64,000 bases of DNA from Salinicola socius (GTDB taxonomy: Bacteria > Pseudomonadota > Gammaproteobacteria > Pseudomonadales > Halomonadaceae). The stretch lies in contig NZ_MSDO01000011.1 of NCBI RefSeq assembly GCF_001937195.1, positions 124,001-188,000 of the forward strand. Direction: 5' to 3'. A program made the translations under genes and the position numbers. This document shows positions 44,422 to 54,284 of this stretch, piece by piece. Each line of letters starts with the position of its first letter. Position 1 is the first letter of the stretch. The notes under the pieces were generated by a model. It did not search any database. It was not told where the DNA came from and was given only the letters and a program-made list of their open reading frames with translations.

Positions 44422-45639
44422 TCACTCCCCTGCCGACAAGGCCGTCAGCTCCGCTTCCGAATACCCCAGCAAGTAGAGCAACCCGTCCAGACCGGTGACG
44501 GACACGGATTGCTGTGCCTCGCGACGAACCAGAGGCTTGGCATGAAAGGCGATGCCCATGCCAGCCGTCGACAGCATCTTGAGATCATTGGCGCCGTCGC
44601 CAACGGCTACGGTCTGGGCCAGCTGCCAACCTTCCCGTTCGGCGATCTGCCTGAGTATCGTTGCCTTGCGCTCGGCGTCGATGATCGGCGCCTGAACCTC
44701 ACCGGTCACCTTGCCGTCGCGGATCACCAGTTCGTTGGCATGGACCTCGTCGAAGCCAAGCCGCTCCTGCAGATAGCGGGCGAAGTAGGTGAATCCGCCA
44801 GAGAGAATTGCCGTCCGGTAACCCAGTCGCTTGAGATAGCGCATCAATCGCTCGAGCCCCGGCATCAGCGACAGCGAATCGGCGATCTCCGCCAATACCG
44901 ACTCATCCAGACCCTCGAGCTTGCTCATGCGCTCGCGGAAGCTCTGCTGGAAATCGAGCTCGCCGCGCATGGCGCGCTCGGTCACCGCCGCCACCTCGTC
45001 GTAGACGCCGTGACGTCGCGCCAATTCATCGATGACTTCCGCCTGGATCAGCGTCGAATCCATATCGAAGCAGATCAGCCGGCGATGACGCTGCCATAGA
45101 TTCGCTGGCTGCAGGGCCACATCGACGTGGAAGCGTTCGCTCAGCGCGAGGATCTTCTCGCGCAGCGATGTCGAGTCGTGTACCGCGCCACTGAGCCGCC
45201 ATTCGAGGCAGGCCCCGGCGTCAGTCGGCGAGACCACATCGAGCTGGCCCTTGGCGGAAAGCCGCTTTACCTGCTGGATGGTCAAGCCCTGTTCTGCCGT
45301 CAGCGCCCCGACTTCCGCCATCACCTCTGCAGACAGTGCAGGCGCCATCAAGGTCAGTATCCAGCGGGCATCCTTGTCGACGTCCGCCCACAGTGCCTCG
45401 CTTTCGGCGGCCACTTTCTCGACTCGGCAATCCAGCCCGAACACGTCGCCGGCAGTCGGCAGCAAGGCCCCGAGATCGTCCGCCGTCTCTACCAGCGCCT
45501 CCAGCGTCACTTCACCGAAAGCGACGTGCTGGCTCAAGTCCAGCAGACGACAATTGGCGCTGACCAGCGCCGTGCCCAGTGCTGCCGTCTGACCGGGCCG
45601 TGCGGGTCCGGTGGCACGCACCACAAAACGTTGTGACAT
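44422..45639 (-). CDS. serB: Phosphoserine phosphatase SerB
   Basis: Last step of serine synthesis. The 405 residues start at the second of two tandem ATGs (45639), which has GGGGA at a better distance. The N-terminal ACT-type region of about 180 residues (RFVVRATGPARPGQTAALGT) is followed by the HAD domain with nucleophile DMDSTLIQAEVIDELA, LSGGFTYFARYL, and AVGDGANDLKML. Both parts are intact, as in pseudomonad SerB. It is 70 bases after parC and may be on the same transcript. Confidence 0.94.
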   Translation of the reverse strand: MSQRFVVRATGPARPGQTAALGTALVSANCRLLDLSQHVAFGEVTLEALVETADDLGALLPTAGDVFGLDCRVEKVAAESEALWADVDKDARWILTLMAPALSAEVMAEVGALTAEQGLTIQQVKRLSAKGQLDVVSPTDAGACLEWRLSGAVHDSTSLREKILALSERFHVDVALQPANLWQRHRRLICFDMDSTLIQAEVIDELARRHGVYDEVAAVTERAMRGELDFQQSFRERMSKLEGLDESVLAEIADSLSLMPGLERLMRYLKRLGYRTAILSGGFTYFARYLQERLGFDEVHANELVIRDGKVTGEVQAPIIDAERKATILRQIAEREGWQLAQTVAVGDGANDLKMLSTAGMGIAFHAKPLVRREAQQSVSVTGLDGLLYLLGYSEAELTALSAGE

Positions 45640-45709
45640 CATTTCCCCACGGGGCGCAGCGATGCGCCCTCTCTCTTTATCGATTGAGCCGGCAGCCATC
45701 CAGTGTCGA

Positions 45710-47962
45710 TCAGCACTCGACCTCGAGCCGATCGACCTTCTGGAACCCACGTGCCAGCTTGCTGCCACGGCGACCGCGTTCACCGGTGTAGTACTCGAGA
45801 TCCGCCGTCTTCAGCGTCTGTTTGCGCTTGCCGGCATGCACGACCAGCGATGCGCCTTCCGGCAGCAGCACCAGATCGCGGACGAACTCTTCCCGGCTTG
45901 CGGCCTTGGCCCCCGGAATGTCGATCATCTTGTTGCCCTTGCCTTTCGACATCTCGGGTAACTGCGACAGCGCGAAAACCAACAGACGCCCTTCGTTGGA
46001 AACCGCCGCCACCCGCACGCCGTCACCCGTCGGTATCGCCTTGGGTGGCAGCACGTTACATCCCTTGGGTACCGAGAGCACCGACTTGCCGGCCTTGTTC
46101 TTGCCGAGCAGATCCTCGAGCCTGGCAACGAAGCCATAGCCGCCATCGGAGGCCAGCAGATAGTGCGCGCTGGGCACGTCGAGCATCAGCCCGACCATGC
46201 TCGAGCCGGCCGGCGGATTGATTCTCCCGGTCACCGGCTCACCCTGGCCGCGTGCCGAAGGCAGGTTGTGGGCAGTCAGCGTATAGCTGCGACCGCTATC
46301 GTCGAGCAGCACCAGCGGCTGATTGGTCTTGCCGCGCGCCGCCAACTGGAAGCTGTCACCCGCCTTGTAGGAGAGCCCGGCGGGGTCGATGTCGTGACCG
46401 CGCGCCGCGCGAATCCAGCCCTTCTCGGACAGCACCACTGTGACCGGATCGGCGCCCACCAGTTCGACCTCTGAGAGGGCCCTGGCTTCGCTGCGTTCGA
46501 CCAGCGGCGAGCGGCGGGGATCGCCGTAGGCCTCGGCCGCTTCCCGCAGCTCCTTCTCGACCAGGTCGGTCATCGCCGCCTCGGAACCCAGCAGCTTGTT
46601 GAGACGTTTGCGTTCGGCCTCGAGCTCGTCCTGCTCGCCGCGAATCTTCATCTCCTCGAGCTTGGCGAGATGGCGCAGCCGCAGCTCCAGAATCGCTTCC
46701 GCCTGCCGCTCGGTGATACCGAACGCGCTCATCAGCGCCGGCTTGGTCTCGTCCTCCTCGCGGATGATGCGGATCACTTCATCGATGTTCAGATAGGCGA
46801 TCAGCAACCCTTCGAGCAGATGCAGACGATCCTCGACCTTGCCGAGACGATGCTCCAGGCGTCGACGCACGGTGGTGCGGCGGAACGTCAGCCACTCACC
46901 GAGCATGTCGTTCAGCGCCAGCACTCGCGGCCGGCCATCGAGCGCGATCACGTTGAGATTGACGCGGACGCTCTTCTCGAGATCGGTGGTGGCGAACAGG
47001 TGCGCCATCAGTCCATCGGCGTCGATTCGGTTGGAGCGCGGCTCGATCACCAGCCGCGTCGGCGTCTCGTGGGTCGACTCGTCACGCAGGTCCGCGACCA
47101 TCGGCAGCTTCTTGGCCTGCATCTGGGCCGCGATCTGTTCGAGCACCTTGGCTCCGCTGACCTGATACGGCACCGCGGTGATCACGATATTGCTGTCTTC
47201 GCGCTCGTAGCGCGCGCGCAGCTTGACCGAACCGCGACCGGTCTCGTAGAGCTTGCGCAGATCGGCCGGCGGCGAAATGATTTCGGCGTCGGTGGGAAAA
47301 TCCGGCGCCGGCAGGTACTGCATCAGATCCGCGACGCTGGCGTCGGGATGGCGCAACAGATGGCAGGTGGCTTCGACCACTTCCACCACGTTGTGGGGCG
47401 GAATATCGGTGGCCATGCCGACGGCGATACCGGTGCCGCCGTTGAGCAGCACGTGCGGCAGCCGCGACGGCAGCACCGCCGGCTCGTTCATGGTGCCATC
47501 GAAGTTGGGCGTCCAGTCGACAGTGCCCTGCCCCAGCTCCGCCAGCAGCGTCTCGGAGAACCGTGACAGCCGCGCCTCGGTATAGCGCATCGCCGCGAAC
47601 GACTTGGGATCGTCCGGGCTACCCCAGTTGCCCTGACCGTCGACCAGCGGATAGCGATAGCTGAACGGCTGCGCCATCAGCACCATCGCTTCGTAGCAGG
47701 CGCTGTCGCCATGGGGATGGAACTTGCCCAGCACGTCGCCGACGGTACGCGCCGACTTCTTGTACTTGGCGTTGGCGGTCAACGCCAGTTCGCGCATGGC
47801 ATAGACGATGCGTCGCTGAACCGGCTTCATGCCGTCGCCGATATGCGGCAACGCGCGGTCGAGAATCACGTACATCGAATAATCGAGATACGCCTTCTCG
47901 GTGTACTCCTTGAGCGAAAGGCGTTCGACGTCGCCCTCCGCCACCTGAATATCCATGGTCAT
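45710..47962 (-). CDS. parC: DNA topoisomerase IV subunit A
   Basis: Decatenates daughter chromosomes with ParE. The 750 residues have the catalytic tyrosine Y127 in [11 protein letters not shown] and the quinolone-resistance region [12 protein letters not shown] with wild-type Ser87 and Glu91. The C-terminal beta-pinwheel is present. The start, 1 base after the parE stop codon, has GAGG six bases upstream within the parE end. The parE-parC order in one operon is common outside enterics. Confidence 0.96.
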   Translation of the reverse strand: MTMDIQVAEGDVERLSLKEYTEKAYLDYSMYVILDRALPHIGDGMKPVQRRIVYAMRELALTANAKYKKSARTVGDVLGKFHPHGDSACYEAMVLMAQPFSYRYPLVDGQGNWGSPDDPKSFAAMRYTEARLSRFSETLLAELGQGTVDWTPNFDGTMNEPAVLPSRLPHVLLNGGTGIAVGMATDIPPHNVVEVVEATCHLLRHPDASVADLMQYLPAPDFPTDAEIISPPADLRKLYETGRGSVKLRARYEREDSNIVITAVPYQVSGAKVLEQIAAQMQAKKLPMVADLRDESTHETPTRLVIEPRSNRIDADGLMAHLFATTDLEKSVRVNLNVIALDGRPRVLALNDMLGEWLTFRRTTVRRRLEHRLGKVEDRLHLLEGLLIAYLNIDEVIRIIREEDETKPALMSAFGITERQAEAILELRLRHLAKLEEMKIRGEQDELEAERKRLNKLLGSEAAMTDLVEKELREAAEAYGDPRRSPLVERSEARALSEVELVGADPVTVVLSEKGWIRAARGHDIDPAGLSYKAGDSFQLAARGKTNQPLVLLDDSGRSYTLTAHNLPSARGQGEPVTGRINPPAGSSMVGLMLDVPSAHYLLASDGGYGFVARLEDLLGKNKAGKSVLSVPKGCNVLPPKAIPTGDGVRVAAVSNEGRLLVFALSQLPEMSKGKGNKMIDIPGAKAASREEFVRDLVLLPEGASLVVHAGKRKQTLKTADLEYYTGERGRRGSKLARGFQKVDRLEVEC

Positions 47963-47963
47963 T

Positions 47964-49844
47964 TCAAACCTCGATGTCGGCCATGTTGCCGTAATCTTCC
48001 AGCCAGCTCTTTCTGTCGCCCGCCCGCTTGCGCGCCAGCAGCATGTCCATCATTTCCAGCGTGCCGTCGTCGCGCTCACGGGTCAGCTGGACCAGTCGTC
48101 GCGTATCCGTGGCCATGGTGGTCTCGCGCAGCTGTAGCGGACTCATCTCGCCCAAACCCTTGAAGCGCTGAACGTTGGGTGTTCCCCGCTTGCCTTCGAG
48201 ACGTTTCAGCGTTGCCGCCTTTTCGCTTTCGTCGAGCGCGTAGAAGACCTCCTTGCCCAGGTCGATGCGGTAGAGCGGCGGCATGGCGACGAAAGCGTGG
48301 CCGGCATCGACCAGCGCCGGAAAATGTCGCACGAACAGCGCGCACAGCAGCGTGGCGATGTGCAGACCGTCGGAATCGGCATCGGCGAGAATGCAGACCT
48401 TGTGGTAGCGCAGCTTGGAGAGATCGTCGCTGCCCGGATCGAGGCCGATCGCCACGGCGATGTCGTGGACTTCCTGCGAGCTGTAGATGTCGGCGGATTC
48501 GACTTCCCAGGTGTTGAGAATCTTGCCGCGCAGCGGCAGGATCGCCTGCGTCTCGCGATTGCGCGCCTGCTTGGCACTGCCCCCGGCGGAGTCACCCTCG
48601 ACCAGAAACAGTTCGCTCGAGACGGGATCCTGGCCGGAGCAGTCGGCCAGCTTGCCGGGCAAGGCGGGCCCTGAAGTGATCTTCTTGCGCGCCACCTTCT
48701 TGGCGCTCTTCTGGCGTCGCTGGGCGGCGTTGATCACCAGCTCGGCCAACTGCTCGGCCTGGTCGACATGGTGGTTGAGCCACAGCGAGAAGGCATCCTT
48801 GACCACGCCGGAGACGAAACCCGCCACCGTGCGTGACGACAGCCGCTCCTTGGTCTGACCAGCGAACTGCGGATCGAGCATCTTGATCGAGAGGACGAAC
48901 GACACCTTCTCCCACAGATCCTCCGGTGACAGCTTGACGCCCCGCGGCAGCAGACTGCGATACTCGCAGAACTCGCGTACCGCCTCGAGCAGACCGCTGC
49001 GAAAGCCGTTGACGTGAGTGCCCCCGAGTGGCGTCGGGATCAGGTTGACGTAGGACTCGAGCACCGGCTCGCCGCCTTCCGGCAACCACTGAATGGCCCA
49101 GTCGACGCCCTGTTCCTCATCCTCGAAATGGCCCGTGAACGGTGATGCCGGCAGCACTTCGAAACCATCGATCGCCTGAGCCAGGTAATCGCGCAGACCA
49201 TCTTCGTACTGCCAGACGCTTTCCGCGCCGTCGGTTTCCTTGAGCACCACCTTGAGGCCGGGACAGAGCACCGCCTTGGCGCGCATCAAGTGTTTCAGCT
49301 TCGGCAGTGACAGCCTGGGGCTGTCGAAGTACTCCACTTCCGGCCAGAACCGCACGACGGTGCCGGTAGCACGTTTGGCGCAACTGCCGATGACCGAGAG
49401 CTCCTCGACCTTCTCGCCCTTCTCGAACGCGATACCGTAGCGATTGCCCTCGCGGCACACTTCGACCTCGAGGCGGGTCGACAGCGCGTTGACCACCGAT
49501 ACGCCAACCCCGTGCAGACCACCGGAAAACCGATAGCTCGACTGGGAGAATTTGCCGCCGGCGTGCAGTCGCGTGAGGATCAGTTCCACCCCGGTCACGC
49601 CGTGCTCGGGATGCACGTCGATCGGCATGCCGCGGCCGTCGTCGGAAACCTCGATCCCGCCGTCGTCGAGCAACACGACGCGAATCTCGTTGGCGTGTCC
49701 TGCCAGCGCTTCATCGACGCTATTGTCGATGACTTCCTGCACCAGATGGTTGGGACGGGTCGTGTCGGTGTACATTCCCGGCCGCTTGCGGACCGGATCG
49801 AGGCCGGAAAGTACCTCGATGGAACTGGCACTGTATTGCGTCAT
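47964..49844 (-). CDS. parE: DNA topoisomerase IV subunit B
   Basis: ATPase subunit of topoisomerase IV. The 626 residues contain the GHKL ATPase ([43 protein letters not shown]), the transducer, and the TOPRIM domain with [19 protein letters not shown] and metal-binding [11 protein letters not shown]. The start is ATG at 49844, with a 190-base gap to yqiA that includes a triple 14-base repeat. It is followed immediately by parC. Confidence 0.96.
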   Translation of the reverse strand: MTQYSASSIEVLSGLDPVRKRPGMYTDTTRPNHLVQEVIDNSVDEALAGHANEIRVVLLDDGGIEVSDDGRGMPIDVHPEHGVTGVELILTRLHAGGKFSQSSYRFSGGLHGVGVSVVNALSTRLEVEVCREGNRYGIAFEKGEKVEELSVIGSCAKRATGTVVRFWPEVEYFDSPRLSLPKLKHLMRAKAVLCPGLKVVLKETDGAESVWQYEDGLRDYLAQAIDGFEVLPASPFTGHFEDEEQGVDWAIQWLPEGGEPVLESYVNLIPTPLGGTHVNGFRSGLLEAVREFCEYRSLLPRGVKLSPEDLWEKVSFVLSIKMLDPQFAGQTKERLSSRTVAGFVSGVVKDAFSLWLNHHVDQAEQLAELVINAAQRRQKSAKKVARKKITSGPALPGKLADCSGQDPVSSELFLVEGDSAGGSAKQARNRETQAILPLRGKILNTWEVESADIYSSQEVHDIAVAIGLDPGSDDLSKLRYHKVCILADADSDGLHIATLLCALFVRHFPALVDAGHAFVAMPPLYRIDLGKEVFYALDESEKAATLKRLEGKRGTPNVQRFKGLGEMSPLQLRETTMATDTRRLVQLTRERDDGTLEMMDMLLARKRAGDRKSWLEDYGNMADIEV

Positions 49845-49864
49845 GCAGGGTCTCGCCGTGGTTA

Positions 49865-49906
49865 CAGGGTCAAAGTTGCATGGTCAAAGTCGCAGGGTCG
49901 AGATCG
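49865..49906. repeat. Three imperfect 14-base tandem repeats upstream of parE
   Basis: CAGGGTCAAAGTTG, CATGGTCAAAGTCG and CAGGGTCGAGATCG lie back to back, 21-62 bases before the parE start. This can be a slippage product or a regulator site in the parE leader; its phase of 14 bases does not match helical repeats. Confidence 0.55.
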
Positions 49907-50034
49907 CTACGTCGTCGCATGAGACAAGACCCGACATCGCGACATCTCCACCGCGTGCAGAATGGGTTCCGATGATACACTTTACTGGTCAAATCTACAG
50001 TATCGCTTCGCCACCCGACGTCGCCGCGATGACG

Positions 50035-50679
50035 TCAAGGCAACACGAGCGACGCAGGAACCCGCCAGCCACCGTGCGCAAAAAGCGTCGGCAGATACTC
50101 GGGCAGAACATCGAAACCGTGATCGCCACCAGGGTGGATCAGCATGCGGCTGCCCGCGTAGGCTCGCAGCGCGTCGCGACAGTCCAGCGTTTCGTCCGCG
50201 CTGCCGAGCAGCAGCAGATAGCGTGACGGATGCACGATGCGGTCCCATTGCAGCGCGGCCAATTGATCGAAATAACTGTTGTCGATCGTGAAATGCTCGC
50301 CGGAAGCGTCGTTGAGCAACGTTTGCCCCAGATATTGCCCCACGAAGCGGGATGGCTGGACCGCCGGATTGATCAATACGGCACGAAGGCCATGGCGTTC
50401 CGCCAGCAGCGTGGCCAGAAAGCCACCCATGGAGCTGCCCACCAGTAGCGTCTCTTCCCGCCCCAGCGTTTCGAGTGCCGCTTCGGCTTGCTGATACGCC
50501 ACGTCTGGACGATACGACAGATCCGGCGTCAGGCACGTGAACGGCCGCCCCTCATGTCGGGCCAGCGTCTCGCAGGCCGCCTTGACCAGGCGCGCCTTGG
50601 GGGAGGCGCTGCTGCTGTTGAAACCGTGCAGATACAGCAGCGCCCTGGCGGGCCGGAGAGACGCCGGCTCGTTCAACAT
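50035..50679 (-). CDS. yqiA: Alpha/beta hydrolase YqiA
   Basis: 214 residues, cytoplasmic esterase of unknown physiological substrate. Catalytic residues are visible: Ser in LVGSSMGGFLATLLAERH, Asp in GSADETLDCRDAL, and His in HPGGDHGFDVLPEYL; the oxyanion region is YLHGFNSSSASPKA. E. coli YqiA shows esterase activity on short acyl chains. It precedes parE in the same direction, keeping the ancient yqiA-parE linkage even though cpdA has moved away (see findings). Confidence 0.9.
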   Translation of the reverse strand: MLNEPASLRPARALLYLHGFNSSSASPKARLVKAACETLARHEGRPFTCLTPDLSYRPDVAYQQAEAALETLGREETLLVGSSMGGFLATLLAERHGLRAVLINPAVQPSRFVGQYLGQTLLNDASGEHFTIDNSYFDQLAALQWDRIVHPSRYLLLLGSADETLDCRDALRAYAGSRMLIHPGGDHGFDVLPEYLPTLFAHGGWRVPASLVLP

Positions 50680-50704
50680 TGCCGCCTCCCGATACCCCTG
50701 ACGT

Positions 50705-52354
50705 TCACCTGGACTGCTGGCCTTTCCAGATCGCCTCGATCAATCCGCGGCTGGAGTCGTCCAGCGAGTCCAGTCCGTTCTGCGTGGCGATGATCTCCTC
50801 GGTCTCGGTGGCGATCTTCTTGCCCAGCTCCACGCCCCACTGATCGAACGAGTCGATGTCCCAGATCACGCCCTGAACGAACACCTTGTGCTCGTAGAGC
50901 GCGATCAGAGCGCCCAGCGTGGCCGGATTGAGGCTGTCGAACATCAATGTGGACGAGGGCTGATTGCCACGGTAGCGCATGTAGCTGGGCGGCGTCTCTT
51001 CGGACTTCACGGCATCGTCGCCCAGCATCAGCACCCTGGATTGCGCGAAGCAGTTGGCCAATGCCAGCCGATGCTGGGCCATCAGGTCGTCCCGGAAACG
51101 TTCGTCTTCGACATCATTGTAACGATTCACCGGTGCGATGAAATCACAGGCGACCGGCTGCGTGCCCTGATGCAGCAGCTGATAAAACGCATGCTGACCG
51201 TTGGGCCCGATCTCGCCCCAGATCACAGGGCAGGTGGAGTAGTCGACCACGGTGTCGTCGTTGGTGACCGACTTGCCGTTGGACTCCATTTCCAGCTGCT
51301 GGAAGTAGCCCGGCAGGTGCTTGAGGCGACCATCGTAGGGCAGCACCGCGTGCGAGCGGATATCGAGAAAATTGGCATTCCAGATACCGATCAACCCCAG
51401 CTGCACCGGCAGATTCTCCGCCAGATCGGCGGTACGGAAGTGTTCGTCCATGGCGTGGGCGCCGGCCAGCAGCTGACGGAAGTTTTCCATGCCGACACGG
51501 ATGGCGATCGGCAACCCGATCGCACTCCACAGCGAGTAGCGCCCGCCAACCCAGTCCCAGAACAGCAGCTGGTTACCCGGATCGATGCCCCACTCGGTCA
51601 TCTTCTCGGGCTTGGTGGAAACACCGACGAAATGGAAGCGCTTGATCAGCGCCTCGTCGACGCCCAGGCGGGTCGCGATCCAATCCAGTGCCGTGGAGGC
51701 ATTCGACAGCGTGTCGATGGTGCCGAACGACTTCGACGACAGGATGAACATCGTGGTTTCGGGATTGAGCCAGCTCAGGAAGTCCGCCAGCTGCGAGCCG
51801 TCCATGGTGGAGGCAAAATGGGTCGACACCTCGAAGACGTCATCGGGCTCGAAATCGGTCAACGCCGACGTCACCATCAAGGGCCCCAGGTCGGAACCGC
51901 CGACACCGAGATTGACCACATCCGTGATCGGCTTGCCGGTGGCGCCACGCCATTGCCCGTTCAGCAGCTTGTTGACCAGCGTTTCCATCTTGTCGAGCGT
52001 GGCGTGCACTTCGCTGACCACGTCGACGCCCTCGACGTCGAGCTGGGCATCACGGGGGAGACGCAGCGCCGTATGCAGCGCCGGGCGATCTTCGGTGCGG
52101 TTGACCCGCTCGCCGGACAGCAGCCGCTGAATGGCGGCCGGCACGTCAGCCTCCCGTGCCAGCGAGAACAGCTGCTCCCGCACCTCTGTCGTCCAGCGCT
52201 GCTTGGACAGATCCATCTGGATGCCGGCGGCTTCCAGGTAGAACGTCTCGAAGCGCGGCGATTGCTGGAACAGGGTCTTCAGATGCACATCCCGCATGCC
52301 CCCTTCGAGCTGCTGCTCGAGCGCTTTCCATGCCTGGGTCTCACGAATCGACAT
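50705..52354 (-). CDS. pgi: Glucose-6-phosphate isomerase
   Basis: Interconverts glucose 6-phosphate and fructose 6-phosphate. The 549 residues show the two PGI signatures: region 1 around FILSSKSFGTIDTLSNASTA and DWVGGRYSLWSAIGLPIAIR, and region 2 around FDQWGVELGKKIATE with the closing catalytic Lys. The length matches the bacterial family (about 550). It is divergent from cmoA. It separates yqiA from the cpdA-yqiB-nudF group by about 10 kb. Confidence 0.96.
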   Translation of the reverse strand: MSIRETQAWKALEQQLEGGMRDVHLKTLFQQSPRFETFYLEAAGIQMDLSKQRWTTEVREQLFSLAREADVPAAIQRLLSGERVNRTEDRPALHTALRLPRDAQLDVEGVDVVSEVHATLDKMETLVNKLLNGQWRGATGKPITDVVNLGVGGSDLGPLMVTSALTDFEPDDVFEVSTHFASTMDGSQLADFLSWLNPETTMFILSSKSFGTIDTLSNASTALDWIATRLGVDEALIKRFHFVGVSTKPEKMTEWGIDPGNQLLFWDWVGGRYSLWSAIGLPIAIRVGMENFRQLLAGAHAMDEHFRTADLAENLPVQLGLIGIWNANFLDIRSHAVLPYDGRLKHLPGYFQQLEMESNGKSVTNDDTVVDYSTCPVIWGEIGPNGQHAFYQLLHQGTQPVACDFIAPVNRYNDVEDERFRDDLMAQHRLALANCFAQSRVLMLGDDAVKSEETPPSYMRYRGNQPSSTLMFDSLNPATLGALIALYEHKVFVQGVIWDIDSFDQWGVELGKKIATETEEIIATQNGLDSLDDSSRGLIEAIWKGQQSR

Positions 52355-52473
52355 CTATGGCTCTCCTTGTCACGTGCAGCGAAGAGGCGCAAAACGTACA
52401 CTATGGTCGCAGCGGGCGTATCAAAGGCGTTCCGCTCGCTTCACGCTCTCCCAATTAAGAATATCTTCCGGCA

Positions 52474-53253
52474 ATGATTGACGCATCTTACCGTGACGCC
52501 ATCTTTTCGACACCCCTCGATCGCGTAGCGAGTTTCTCGTTCGATGAACGGGTCGTGGCCTGCTTTCCGGATATGGTCCGGCGCTCGATTCCCGGCTACG
52601 GCCAGATCCTCGGCATGTTCGGCGTCCTCGCCGAGCGCCATCTGCGCCATGGCGCCCATGTCTATGATCTCGGCTGCTCGCTGGGCGCCGTGGGCCTGGC
52701 GCTGGCCGGACGCCTGCCTGCCGAGACTTTCGAACTGACCGGGGTCGACCTTTCGCCGACGATGATCGCGCGGGCCCGCGAAATCGCCGCGTCGGAAAGC
52801 CCCGACCACAGGATAAGCTTCGTCGAGGGCGATATCCGCCAGTTGGACTACCACCCCAGCGGCATGATCGTGCTCAACTTCACGCTCCAGTTCCTGCCGC
52901 CGGCGGATCGCGATGCCTTGATCGCCAGACTGTACGCAGCACTCGAGCCCGGCGGCATCCTGGTGCTCTCGGAGAAGATCGTCGCCCCGGACGAACAGGA
53001 AAATGCCTGGCTGGTCGAGCGTTACCACGATTTCAAGCGCGCCAACGGCTACAGCGACATGGAGATCAGCCAGAAGCGCACCGCGCTGGAGAACGTGCTG
53101 GTGCCGGATACCCTGGCGGCGCATCACCAGCGCCTGGCGCAGGCCGGTTTTTCACGAGTTACGACCTGGTTCCAGTACCTCAACTTCGCCTCCCTGATTG
53201 CGTTCAAGGACAAGGCCACGTCCAGAGACGAGGCCGCGATCAAGGATGGCTGA
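52474..53253 (+). CDS. cmoA: Carboxy-S-adenosyl-L-methionine synthase CmoA
   Basis: Converts SAM and prephenate to carboxy-SAM for tRNA wobble modification. The 259 residues carry the SAM-binding [28 protein letters not shown], and [17 protein letters not shown], with the characteristic N-terminus [20 protein letters not shown]. It overlaps cmoB by eight bases and supplies its substrate. ATG at 52474 follows CCGGCA. Confidence 0.95.
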   Translation: MIDASYRDAIFSTPLDRVASFSFDERVVACFPDMVRRSIPGYGQILGMFGVLAERHLRHGAHVYDLGCSLGAVGLALAGRLPAETFELTGVDLSPTMIARAREIAASESPDHRISFVEGDIRQLDYHPSGMIVLNFTLQFLPPADRDALIARLYAALEPGGILVLSEKIVAPDEQENAWLVERYHDFKRANGYSDMEISQKRTALENVLVPDTLAAHHQRLAQAGFSRVTTWFQYLNFASLIAFKDKATSRDEAAIKDG

Positions 53254-54256
53254 TACCCCGACCGATACGCTCAAGGACGCCGAACGCCGACTCTACCTCG
53301 CGTTCCTGGAATACGAGCTGACCCCTTGGCTGGCGCGCCTTCCCGAACAGCTGTCGCGCGGGCTCGATCGTCGCCGCCATGGCGATCTGCCGGCGTGGGA
53401 AAAGGCCGTGACCAAATTGCCGGCGCTGCCGACGACGCGTGCGGTGGATCTGCAAGACGACAGCGTCACGGTGCAACTCGAACTCGATGATGCCGATCGC
53501 CGACGCTGCGAGAACCTGCTGAAAATTCTGATGCCGTGGCGCAAAGGCCCCTATCGACTCGGCGACATTGCCATCGACACCGAATGGCACTCGGACTGGA
53601 AGTGGCAGCGCGTCGCGCCGCACCTTTCACCGCTGGCCGGGCGCAGGGTTCTCGACGTCGGCGGCGGCAACGGCTATCACGCCTGGCGCATGGCCGGTGC
53701 AGGCGCCGCCTTCGTGCTGGTGATCGATCCCTCCCCGCGTTTCTACTATCAGTTCCACGCCGTGCGACACTTCGTGGGTGACGCCGATGCCTACCGAACC
53801 CATTTTCTGCCGGTGGGGATCGAGGACGTACCGGAGAAACTCGCTGCTTTTGACACCGTATTTTCAATGGGCGTGCTTTATCACCGCCCGTCGCCGCTGG
53901 AGCACCTGTTGCAGCTGAAAGATGCGCTGGCGCCCGGCGGCGAGCTGGTACTGGAAACCCTGGTGGTCGAGGGCGATGCACAAACGGTCTTCATGCCCGG
54001 CGAACGTTATGCCAGCATGCCCAACGTCTACTTTCTGCCCTCGTCGAAAGCGCTGGCTCACTGGCTCGAACGCTGCGGCTTCGAATCGGTCCGTTGCGTC
54101 GACGAAACGGTCACCACCCTCGACGAGCAGCGCTCGACCGAGTGGATGACGTTCCACTCGCTGGCGGAGTTTCTGGATCCGCACGATCGTACGAAAACGA
54201 TCGAGGGCTACCCCGCGCCTCGCAGAGCGACGCTGATCGCCCGCAAACCCCGGTAG
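53246..54256 (+). CDS. cmoB: tRNA U34 carboxymethyltransferase CmoB
   Basis: Uses carboxy-SAM to make cmo5U34 in tRNA. The 336 residues from ATG at 53246 ([20 protein letters not shown]) match the family's usual 320-340. Methyltransferase motifs include [20 protein letters not shown] (glycine loop), [12 protein letters not shown], and [20 protein letters not shown]. It overlaps cmoA by eight bases and is therefore coupled. Confidence 0.95.
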   Translation: MADTPTDTLKDAERRLYLAFLEYELTPWLARLPEQLSRGLDRRRHGDLPAWEKAVTKLPALPTTRAVDLQDDSVTVQLELDDADRRRCENLLKILMPWRKGPYRLGDIAIDTEWHSDWKWQRVAPHLSPLAGRRVLDVGGGNGYHAWRMAGAGAAFVLVIDPSPRFYYQFHAVRHFVGDADAYRTHFLPVGIEDVPEKLAAFDTVFSMGVLYHRPSPLEHLLQLKDALAPGGELVLETLVVEGDAQTVFMPGERYASMPNVYFLPSSKALAHWLERCGFESVRCVDETVTTLDEQRSTEWMTFHSLAEFLDPHDRTKTIEGYPAPRRATLIARKPR

Positions 54257-54284
54257 CGCGCCGATCGCGCGTCGACCAGCGCGC

